The translations under genes and the position numbers were made by a program. 45,509 nucleotides of DNA from an uncultured Geobacter sp. (GTDB taxonomy: Bacteria > Desulfobacterota > Desulfuromonadia > Geobacterales > CAIOGM01): the NCBI GenBank assembly GCA_903857795.1, contig CAIOGM010000177.1, positions 1-45,509 on the forward strand. Direction: 5' to 3'. Below are positions 34,311 through 40,773 of the stretch, one piece after another. Position 1 is the first letter of the stretch; each line of letters opens with the position of its first letter. The notes beneath the pieces were generated by a model. It had not been told where the DNA came from. It ran no database searches and worked only from the letters and a program-made list of their open reading frames with translations.

Positions 34311-34847
34311 ATGGCGGAGACAAACAAGGAACGGTGGCTGAGCTGGCTGGCTCTTTCTACGGCCTTCATGGCGGTTATTTCGGCGGTTACCACCATGTAT
34401 ATGGGGAAGTTCTCGTCCAAAGCGGTGCTCATGCAGGGACAGGAGACCAACCAGTGGTCCTACTACCAGGCCAAGAGCATCAAGTCGCATACCTTCGATA
34501 TGCAGAAACAGGCTCTGGAGCTGCAGCTCCTCGCCCAGGGGAAGAGTATGCCGCAGCCGGCTGCGGAAAAATTTGCCGAGAAGATCCGGGAGTATGACCG
34601 GGAGGTGAAGCGGTACGAGGGGGAGAAGAGAGAGATCAAGAGCAAGGCGGATGAGCTGGCCCGGACCAAGCTGATGGCCCAGCATATGGGGGGGAACTTC
34701 GGTTACGGCCTCCTCTTCGTCCAGGTAGCCATCATGATGACCTCCATCGCCAGTCTCATGAAGAAAAAGCCCCTCTGGTACTTCGGATTGGCCGCTATGG
34801 TCGGCTGGCTCTTCTTCTTCCTGGATGCGATCTACCTGTTTTACTGA
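34311..34847 (+). CDS. DUF4337-like membrane protein
   Basis: The 178-residue protein starts MAETNKERWLSWLALSTAFMAVISAVTTMYMGKFSS. This forms the first membrane helix (13-30). A motif E-T-N-Q-W-S-Y-Y-Q-A-K-S-I-K, a long charged helical region and two C-terminal helices (about 125-142 and 152-172) follow. The N-term block and the W-x-Y-Y-Q-A-K-S signature are those of the DUF4337 family, which has no known function. AAGGAGG lies seven bases before the ATG. Its last seven bases overlap the convergent PAP2 gene. Confidence 0.8.
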   Translation: MAETNKERWLSWLALSTAFMAVISAVTTMYMGKFSSKAVLMQGQETNQWSYYQAKSIKSHTFDMQKQALELQLLAQGKSMPQPAAEKFAEKIREYDREVKRYEGEKREIKSKADELARTKLMAQHMGGNFGYGLLFVQVAIMMTSIASLMKKKPLWYFGLAAMVGWLFFFLDAIYLFY

Positions 34848-35443
34848 CCTTTTCTTTTCTTACCGCCACTCAGCCGCCCCACCGCCTCTCCCGCCTGCCA
34901 GGCGGTGAACCCGGCCAGCACCCCCACTCCCGCGCCGGTCAGGACGTCCAGCGGGTAGTGGGCCCCCATATACACCCGGCTGAAGGCGACCCCCACCGCA
35001 AAGCTCCAGAGAGGAACCTTTCCCGCAGCTTTTCTTCCATATCCCAGGGTGTAGGCTATCATGAACGAGAAGACCGCGTGCCCTGATGGCAGGGAGTTCT
35101 TCAGCTTCAGTTCTCCCATGACCCGGACCGCGGCGTTTCCCAGGGCGGCAGCGGGTCGGGGGATCTGCAGCAGCTGTTTGATCCCCTCTTCCATGACCAT
35201 TCCCAAGAGCGTCCCGAGGATGAAGACGGCCGGGTAGCGCCACGGCATCCGCTTCCGGTCCGCCGCGGCCCAGACGATGAGGATGAGAGCGTAGAGATAG
35301 ACCATCCGTGAGCTCCCCAGGGAGGTGAGGAGCGGCATGAGCTGGTCAAAGATGGGGTTGATGCAGCGGTGATTGATGAAGAGAAACAGCTTCTGGTTGA
35401 TGCTGCCGGGGCCGTAGAGAAACTGGTAGAGATGGTTATTCAT
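34841..35443 (-). CDS. PAP2-family membrane phosphatase
   Basis: The 200-residue protein has about five membrane helices and the three PAP2 boxes: K-x6-R-P (K-Q-L-L-Q-I-P-R-P), P-S-G-H (S-L-P-S-G-H-A) and S-R-V-Y-x-G-x-H-Y-P-x-D. These form the active site of lipid phosphatases such as undecaprenyl-diphosphate or phosphatidic acid phosphatase, facing the periplasm. The start at 35443 is four bases after the stop of the upstream DUF3426 frame, so coupling is likely. The end is basic (S-G-G-K-K-R-K-G-Q). The physiological substrate is not known. Confidence 0.88.
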   Translation of the reverse strand: MNNHLYQFLYGPGSINQKLFLFINHRCINPIFDQLMPLLTSLGSSRMVYLYALILIVWAAADRKRMPWRYPAVFILGTLLGMVMEEGIKQLLQIPRPAAALGNAAVRVMGELKLKNSLPSGHAVFSFMIAYTLGYGRKAAGKVPLWSFAVGVAFSRVYMGAHYPLDVLTGAGVGVLAGFTAWQAGEAVGRLSGGKKRKGQ

Positions 35444-35447
35444 CCTC

Positions 35448-36345
35448 TCATTGACCGGACGGCTGGGACCCGGCAAGCTCCACCGCAAAATCCACGGCCT
35501 CTTTCGGCATCTTTGAGAAGACGATGACAAAGGGGATCGATTTCCCCGGGGGGACGCCGATGTTGGCGTAGGATTCGCCCAGCCGGTTGTTCATGGCCTC
35601 CTCGATCTTTGCCAGGGGGAGTGTCGCCAGCCGCTCCGGAGGGAGAGGGTTGCCGCAGTAGACGACCTTCTGGAGGATGACGGCCCCGGCGGCGTTGTAG
35701 ATCATTCCCCGAATCTGGAGTGCGGCCCGGGGGCTCTTGTACGAATTGACCGCTACGCCACGGATCACAAAGAGTTCCCCAGCTTCGCTGTTGTTCAGAT
35801 AGCTCCCCTCTACGGTCCTGATGAGGATCCGCTCCTGTACCGCACTCTCCCCGTCGAGCAGTCGGGCGACCCCGTCGAGTCCCACCGCCTTGAACGCCTC
35901 CGGCCCCTTGAGCAGGTAGAGCGCTCCTCCTCCACCCACGATCATCAGCACGATGGCGGCGAGGAGCAGGCTGACCATGGTGATGAACGGAAGACCCTTG
36001 CGGGGTGGTGCCACGGGGGGGGGGTCCCCAACGGTAAAGCTGAAGGTATCATCCGTGACGACGTCGCCAGCGGCAGGAGCAGTCGCAAGTTCTTCCTCGT
36101 GGGGCTCCTCCGCGGCAGGGGGGGCGGGCTCGGCTGCAGCCAGAGGGAGCGGCGGCGCACTCTCCGCCGGGGGCTCACTGCTCCACTGATCCATGGAAGG
36201 GGAGACCGGTTGCCCGGTTTCCTCCACGGTCGCCTCCGGGGCCGGCGGTGCTGCGGGGGGAGAGTCGGGCTCACCGGGTGACCACTCGGTGAAGTCGAAG
36301 GGCTCCTCTCCGGCGGACTCATCGGCCGGCGCCGGGGGGGGGCAG
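35448..36345 (-). CDS. DUF3426-type half of a frameshifted zinc-ribbon protein
   Basis: This frame continues the N-terminal half at 36319-37143 after one base of slip in a nine-C run. It encodes a Pro/Ala/Glu-rich linker that again contains the D-x-F-S-F-T-V block. A membrane helix (about 35942-35995, I-T-M-V-S-L-L-L-A-A-I-V-L-M-I-V) and a C-terminal DUF3426-like beta domain follow (G-E-L-F-V-I-R-G-V-A-V-N and I-P-F-V-I-V-F). The same acidic/Phe linker style on both sides of the break shows that it was one protein of about 560 residues. A start inside the overlap (36470) would be in shadow sequence. Confidence 0.75.
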
Positions 36346-37143
36346 CTCCTGGAGAAGGGGCTCGGGTTCGGGGAGGGACTCCCCGGGGAGCGCATCCGGT
36401 TGCGGCGGTTCGGTTTCGAAGCTGTCGAATCGGTCCCACCCGGACGCATCAGGCAGCTCCTCTTTCCCACTCACTGCCCCCTCATCCTCAATGGCTGGAG
36501 CCGTTTCCGCGCGTACTTCCACCTCTCCCCACTCCGCACCGGCTGCACTCTCCATACTCACCGGTACCGGTGCAGGGGGAGCCCTGACCGGCAGCGGCTC
36601 TTTTTCAAAGGTGAAGCCGAAATTGTCATCACTGTCGGGGGGAAAAGCGGGCTCCTCGGGAGCTGACGCCTCTTCAACCGGGAGGACTCCGGTTTCAGGA
36701 ACCTCTTCGTCGGAGTGAGGCTCTTCCGGCGGGAGGGGGGCGAAGGAGAAGCTGAATTCATCACGGGAGGAATCTCTTCCCGAAACAGCAGCGATGCCCG
36801 GCGCGGGAGCTACGGAAAGAGTGAACTCGTCCTCTTCATCTGCCGCCGGCGTGGTCTCTTCCTTAGGGGGGACTATCTGCTGCTCCTGGAGGGGTGACGG
36901 AGCAGCCTCGTCCTCCGTCCCGGATGTTTCCGGGGGGACTGGTGGCTGTTCCGAGGGGGAGATCTGGACAGGGCTCTCTTCCGGCTGAAGAGCCGGCAGG
37001 GCTTCCAACTCCCCCTGGGGGCGCTCCTTACGCACCACGAAGATATGCTGACAGCGCTTGCAGCGGACCTTGACACCGGACTCGGTGACCTTGTTGTCGT
37101 CGAGCCTAAACTTGGCGCTGCAGTTGTCACATCGTATGATCAT
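36319..37143 (-). CDS. MJ0042-type zinc ribbon protein, N-terminal half
   Basis: The frame starts MIIRCDNCSAKFRLDD and continues V-R-C-K-R-C-Q-H-I-F-V-V, the MJ0042-family zinc ribbon with Cys pairs at 5/8 and 28/31. A long acidic, proline-rich region follows, with a recurring D-x-F-(T/S/G)-(L/F)-(S/T)-(V/F) motif at least three times (E-F-T-L-S-V, E-F-S-F-S-F and N-F-G-F-T-F). It ends at TGA 36319 in the other half's frame, right after a C9 run at 36334-36342. Removing one C joins it to the DUF3426 half. hpt lies 21 bases upstream, so they share an operon. Confidence 0.8.
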   Translation of the reverse strand: MIIRCDNCSAKFRLDDNKVTESGVKVRCKRCQHIFVVRKERPQGELEALPALQPEESPVQISPSEQPPVPPETSGTEDEAAPSPLQEQQIVPPKEETTPAADEEDEFTLSVAPAPGIAAVSGRDSSRDEFSFSFAPLPPEEPHSDEEVPETGVLPVEEASAPEEPAFPPDSDDNFGFTFEKEPLPVRAPPAPVPVSMESAAGAEWGEVEVRAETAPAIEDEGAVSGKEELPDASGWDRFDSFETEPPQPDALPGESLPEPEPLLQELPPPGAGR

Positions 37144-37164
37144 AGCGAACTCCGCCTCTGAGAG

Positions 37165-37695
37165 TTACCCCAATTCGTAGATCCCCGGAAGGTTCCGAAG
37201 CCGTTCGTCACAGTCGAGGCCGTAGCCCACGAGAAAACCGCCATCCCAGGTGAGGCCGTAATAATCGGGGAGAATGGGGACGGTACGGTCGACATTTTTT
37301 GTTATGAGTACGCAACTTTTCAAGGAGGCAGGCTGCTCCGCCGCCAGCATCGATAGCAGATACCCCAAGGAGAGACCGCTGTCCAGTATGTCTTCCACGA
37401 TGAGCACCTCCTTGCCCTGAAGCCCGGTCAGCTGCTTCTCCGCAAGAGTGACACCTCCGGTGGAGTCCGTCCCGGAGTAACTGGAGATTCTGATGAAGTC
37501 GATAGTTATCGACAGGTCGAGGGCCCGCGCCAGGTCGGCGGCGAAGAAGAGAGCCCCCTTGAGGACAACCAGAAGGTGCAGCTCTTTTCCTGCATAGGCG
37601 GCGGATAGTTCCGCTGCTACTCTGCGGACTGCCGCAGCGATCTGCTCTGCTGAAAAGACCGGCCGCAACAGTGGTCCAGATGACACCCTTTTCAT
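37165..37695 (-). CDS. hpt: Hypoxanthine phosphoribosyltransferase
   Basis: The 176-residue enzyme salvages hypoxanthine and guanine with PRPP. It has the V-V-L-K-G-A-L-F-F strand-loop, the flexible-loop S-S-Y motif (R-I-S-S-Y-S-G-T), the PRPP box VLIVEDILDSG and the base-binding GFLVGYGLDCDERLRNLPGIYEL end. The length is typical. It is the first gene of a minus-strand run with the zinc-ribbon/DUF3426 gene and the PAP2 gene. A purine salvage role is firm from the motifs. Its link to the downstream genes is unknown. Confidence 0.95.
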   Translation of the reverse strand: MKRVSSGPLLRPVFSAEQIAAAVRRVAAELSAAYAGKELHLLVVLKGALFFAADLARALDLSITIDFIRISSYSGTDSTGGVTLAEKQLTGLQGKEVLIVEDILDSGLSLGYLLSMLAAEQPASLKSCVLITKNVDRTVPILPDYYGLTWDGGFLVGYGLDCDERLRNLPGIYELG

Positions 37696-37855
37696 GGAAA
37701 ATCCTCTGGATTTTGCCGGGGTCCCCGGCTCAAACGGGGAAAAAGTAGCATATCGGGGGGTGAAAGTCCAGAAACCTCTTGCCGTTAATCAGGGAAGTCG
37801 TCGCGTTTCTCGGCGAGCGACTCCTGAAACAGATCATCAGGGAGATAGCGGCTGG

Positions 37856-38359
37856 TTACGGGCTGTTCTTGGGATGATCCGCTGCCCCTTTGGTCTGTTT
37901 CTTCGTCTGTTTTTTGGTCTGTTTCTTCGTCTGTTTCTTGGACTGTTTCTTCGCCTGTTTCTTGATCTGCCGGGCGTTACTGGTCTGCTTGGATTTTTTG
38001 ACCCGCTTCGATTTACCCGCACTCTTGCTCTTCTTTGTCTGCGTGCTCTTTTTTACCTGTTTCGACTTCTTTACCTGTTTCGACTTCTTGACCTGTTTCG
38101 ACTTCTTGACCTTTTTGGTTTTTTTTGATGTACGGTGTGCCGTGGTTTTCTTGGCGGGCGGACTCTTGATCTCCGGTTCGGGAGAGGTAATGGGAGCGGG
38201 GTCTGCCGGAGCAAATGTCGGCAGTGTGATATCCGGGGCAGCAGCAGGAGTAATAGTCGTCGGTCCTACGGCAAAAGGGGGCGGATCAGCGGCGCAGACC
38301 GCAGCGGCAAGAGCAACGGCAACAATGGCGGCAACGAGCGAGGGTACAACATTTTTCAC
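37856..38359 (-). CDS. Lysine-rich repeat secreted protein
   Basis: The start is a GTG at 38359, eight bases after AAGGAG. It gives a 167-residue protein with a signal peptide (MKNVVPSLVAAIVAVALAAAVCAAD). A Pro/Thr/Ile-rich segment follows, then an extremely basic tail. That tail has three K-S-K-Q-V-K units (15-bp DNA repeat) followed by six K-K-Q-x units (12-bp DNA repeat), with no aromatic core. It may bind polyanions such as DNA, polysaccharide or cell wall. A smaller relative lies directly upstream at 38509-38745. The gene ends 160 bases before hpt, with no clear terminator. Confidence 0.7.
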   Translation of the reverse strand: MKNVVPSLVAAIVAVALAAAVCAADPPPFAVGPTTITPAAAPDITLPTFAPADPAPITSPEPEIKSPPAKKTTAHRTSKKTKKVKKSKQVKKSKQVKKSKQVKKSTQTKKSKSAGKSKRVKKSKQTSNARQIKKQAKKQSKKQTKKQTKKQTKKQTKGAADHPKNSP

Positions 38360-38375
38360 GGTACTTCTCCTTCGT

Positions 38376-38402
38376 TGATACGACGATCTTTCGTCCGTAT
38401 CG
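38376..38402. promoter_or_regulatory. Hairpin in the leader of the lysine-rich gene
   Basis: On the minus strand GATACGGACGA and TCGTCGTATC can pair with one bulge around a 4-base loop, 17 bases upstream of the GTG. It could be an operator or an mRNA structure. Confidence 0.35.
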
Positions 38403-38451
38403 ATTATGTGAAATGAATCATTCAATGGAGTCGGCTCTGCATGAAGACAAG

Positions 38452-38485
38452 AAAAAAGCCGTACCCTTTCGGATGCGGCTTTTTG
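38452..38485 (-). terminator. Terminator after the Lys/Ala-rich gene
   Basis: On the minus strand AGCCGCATCC and GGGTACGGCT form a 10-bp stem with one mismatch around GAAA, followed by six T. It separates the two lysine-rich genes. Confidence 0.8.
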
Positions 38486-38508
38486 TTCGGCGTATGACTT
38501 AAAGCGAA

Positions 38509-38745
38509 TTACTTGGCGGCAGGAGCAGCGGCGTCGGCGGCAGGAGCAGCGGCGTCCTTAGCGGGTTTCTTGGCTTTTTTTGCTTTTTTCTTTTTGGCCG
38601 GTTTGGCGGCTTTTTCTTCTTTTTTCACGTCGGCGGCAGGAGCAGCGGCGGGGGCGGCAGCCGGAGCAGGCTCAGCGGCACAGACGATCCCGGCGAAAGA
38701 AAGAGCAACAAGGGCGGCAACGATCGAGGACAGGACTTTTTTCAT
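38509..38745 (-). CDS. Lys/Ala-rich low-complexity secreted protein
   Basis: The 78-residue protein has a signal peptide (MKKVLSSIVAALVALSFAGIVCAAEP). An A-A-P repeat, a run of Lys/Ala (K-K-E-E-K-A-A-K-P-A-K-K-K-K-A-K-K-A-K-K-P) and a second acidic Ala/Pro run follow. The mature part looks histone-H1-like in composition. The signal peptide resembles that of the gene at 37856, suggesting paralogy. AAGGAG lies before the ATG. A sigma-54 promoter lies 46 bases upstream and a terminator follows, so it is an independent unit. Confidence 0.7.
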   Translation of the reverse strand: MKKVLSSIVAALVALSFAGIVCAAEPAPAAAPAAAPAADVKKEEKAAKPAKKKKAKKAKKPAKDAAAPAADAAAPAAK

Positions 38746-38789
38746 GATATTTCTCCTTGGGTTGAGTGTGGCAATACTGTTTTGGTATA

Positions 38790-38807
38790 TAGCAGCTATC
38801 GTGCCAA
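38790..38807 (-). promoter_or_regulatory. Sigma-54 promoter of the Lys/Ala-rich gene
   Basis: On the minus strand TGGCAC (38801-38806), GATAG and CTGCT (38791-38795) match TGGCAC-N5-TTGCW with one mismatch, and the GG and GC are ten bases apart. The start codon lies 46 bases downstream. Confidence 0.65.
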
Positions 38808-39026
38808 ATAGTGCTAAAATATAAAACCATTAATTTTCAATATGTTACCTGCGCACGGCGGTACGGTGCAGGCAGGGCCATACCCTTTTTGCTCCGACTG
38901 ATGACTCATATCGGGTATGTGCCACTGCGAATCGTCGTCGATTTTTCAGTTTTTCACATCGCTTATGGTCTTGGCGTGAGCTTTGTGGTAAGCTCTCGCC
39001 ACTTATTAAAATGCGAGGTAAACGGC

Positions 39027-39704
39027 ATGAAACAGGTTATTTTCGGGTATCTCTTCCTGCTCATCGCGGCACCGGCATGGGCCGCGTCGTCGATCTCGGT
39101 GGAGAAACCGGTATACGATTTCGGGTCGGTCAACCAGGGGGAAAAGGTCGATCATCGCTTCCTGGTCAGGAACCGGGGGGACGAACCCCTTACCATCACC
39201 CAGCTTCACAGCTCCTGCGGCTGTACGGCGGCTACCCTGTCGGTTAAGAGCATCGCCCCGGGAAAGAGCGGAGAGGTCAAGGTCACCTTCGACAGCGCCA
39301 ACTTTGCCGGTCAGGTGAACAAGACGGTCACTCTGGACAGTAACGATCCCCGGAACCCGTCCACCGTGCTTACCATGCAGGGCAAGATCACGGAGCTTAT
39401 TGCCGCCAATCCCCACACACTCAACCTGGGGAGTGTCAAGGCCGGCTCCAGGAAAGAGGCCGTACTCACCGTGGGAAACAGGAGTAGCAGACCGTTTGTC
39501 GTCACCGGCGTCCGTTCGTCCATGGTGGCGATTGTCGCCACGGTCAGGGAGGGGAGGGTTAACCCGGGGAAGAGCGGAGAGATTGCCGTCACGGTGAACG
39601 TTCCCCTAGAAGGGCGATTTCTCAGTGGCTATTTGACGATCTTGACCGACAGCCCGCTGAAACACGAACTGGTGGTGCCGGTCTACGCTACGGTTATACC
39701 GTGA
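39027..39704 (+). CDS. DUF1573 secreted protein
   Basis: The 225-residue protein has a signal peptide (MKQVIFGYLFLLIAAPAWAAS) and two immunoglobulin-like ASH/DUF1573 repeats. The first has Y-D-F-G-S-V-N-Q-G-E-K-V-D-H-R-F-x-V-x-N and the characteristic S-S-C-G-C-T dicysteine. The second (N-L-G-S-V-K-A-G-S-R-K-E) lacks the cysteines. The family is common in exported proteins of anaerobes, without known activity. The start at 39027 follows GCGAGG. The 280 bp upstream hold a hairpin near 38851-38875 and the sigma-54 promoter of the opposite gene. I found no riboswitch there. Confidence 0.85.
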   Translation: MKQVIFGYLFLLIAAPAWAASSISVEKPVYDFGSVNQGEKVDHRFLVRNRGDEPLTITQLHSSCGCTAATLSVKSIAPGKSGEVKVTFDSANFAGQVNKTVTLDSNDPRNPSTVLTMQGKITELIAANPHTLNLGSVKAGSRKEAVLTVGNRSSRPFVVTGVRSSMVAIVATVREGRVNPGKSGEIAVTVNVPLEGRFLSGYLTILTDSPLKHELVVPVYATVIP

Positions 39705-39737
39705 GGCGTGAGGTGAGAGGCGTGAGAGGCGTGAGAG
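39702..39737. repeat. GCGTGAG heptamer cluster
   Basis: Three GCGTGAG copies, in a GTGAGAG/GCGTGAG pattern, follow directly on the DUF1573 stop, as they do after 7378. They lie between two converging genes. Confidence 0.65.
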
Positions 39738-39754
39738 GATTGAAGGGGTAAGGG

Positions 39755-40591
39755 TCAGCGCTGCTTCAGCTCTCGCCAGGCCCATTCGATATTCTCCTTC
39801 CTGTAGCGGGAGAAGTTGGGAGGGAGCTTTTCCGGGGGGAGGCTGAAATTCCGGTCGCTCTCCGCGGCGGACTCTCCCCGCTCCAGATGGCCCAGCAGTT
39901 CGGTGAGAAATTCCTGAAGGAAGGTGCGGAACCTGCGGAGTCCCGCACTGTCGGTGACGTCGCCTCTTCCCGGCACCACCCTGGTGACGACCAGGTTCTC
40001 CAACTGCAGCAGGTCCTGGACCCACCCCAGGGGAGAGCCGTCGGCCATGTATCCTCCTTGATTATTGTACAGGAGGTCCGACGCAAAGAGGAGCGCCTGA
40101 TCGGGAAGATAGAGCACCAGATTTCCAGAGGTGTGTCCGGTTGCCATGCTGTTGAGCAGGATCTTCTGAGTTCCCCCCTGGATGGCCATCCCCCTGTCGA
40201 AGGAGAGCAGCTGATTCTTCAGGGACCGTTTTCCCGATCGGAGCTTTGTCCCGGTCTCGGTGGAGGCGATGAGTTCCACGGTGGAGGGAAAATCGAAATC
40301 GACACTGCTCTCCGCCTGATGGTGATGGGTAATAATCACATAGCGGAGCGGCAGCGGGGTGAGTCCGGCGATGATCCGGGTGATCTCGCCGGTCGCCTCG
40401 GCGGAGAAGTGAGCTCCGGCCAGGACAACGTAGGTAGCGGTCACCACGATGATGGCGTTACTCGCCATGGCTACAGACGGGTTGGCCACGGCGGCGTAGA
40501 CCCGGTCATCAACCTTCGTGACGGTGTACAGTCCGGCATGGGTTCTCATTGGAAGAGCGAAGAGGATGATGATGGCAAGCAGGAGTCTCAC
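39755..40591 (-). CDS. Metallo-beta-lactamase-fold secreted protein
   Basis: The start is a GTG at 40591, after GAGG nine bases upstream. The 278-residue product has a signal peptide (MRLLLAIIILFALPMRTHA) and a metallo-beta-lactamase fold. The first metal motif reads THHHQAES where H-x-H-x-D-H is expected, so Asp and the last His are replaced by Ala and Glu. Later G-H-T-S-G-N, the L-L-F-A-S-D-L block and V-P-G-R-G-D are in place. Metal binding is therefore altered or reduced. Homologues act on many substrates. The role here is unknown. Confidence 0.8.
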   Translation of the reverse strand: MRLLLAIIILFALPMRTHAGLYTVTKVDDRVYAAVANPSVAMASNAIIVVTATYVVLAGAHFSAEATGEITRIIAGLTPLPLRYVIITHHHQAESSVDFDFPSTVELIASTETGTKLRSGKRSLKNQLLSFDRGMAIQGGTQKILLNSMATGHTSGNLVLYLPDQALLFASDLLYNNQGGYMADGSPLGWVQDLLQLENLVVTRVVPGRGDVTDSAGLRRFRTFLQEFLTELLGHLERGESAAESDRNFSLPPEKLPPNFSRYRKENIEWAWRELKQR

Positions 40592-40660
40592 GTGGTTTGA
40601 CCTCGGCCGGGAGTGTACCAGAGATACCTGAAAAAAAGCAACGGTCACAGACCAGACCCT

Positions 40661-40765
40661 CGAACTCCGAACCCAGAACCCAGAACCCAGAACCTAGAAC
40701 CTTGAACCCAGAACCCAGAACCTAGAACCTAGAACCTTGAACCCCGAACCCCGAACCCCGAACCC
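40661..40765. repeat. GAACCYN heptamer array before the CHASE kinase
   Basis: Fifteen uninterrupted heptamers (GAACCCA, GAACCTA, GAACCTT and GAACCCC, first unit GAACTCC) occupy the 105 bases ending eight bases before the kinase ATG. There is no Shine-Dalgarno sequence between array and start. Confidence 0.9.
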
Positions 40766-40773
40766 CGGATCCT

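Noticed and set aside
37694-38128. 144-codon plus-strand frame opposite the lysine-rich gene
   Set aside because: It is the antisense of hpt's leader and of the Lys repeats, giving an artificial Phe/Leu/Cys-rich protein.
38971-38986. TTGGCGT...TTTGTG as a sigma-54 promoter of the DUF1573 gene
   Set aside because: The invariant GC at -12 is replaced by GT and the -24 element is poor.
38746-39026. Possible cyclic-di-GMP riboswitch before the DUF1573 gene
   Set aside because: A GC-rich hairpin is present near 38851-38875, but the conserved GEMM core sequences were not found.
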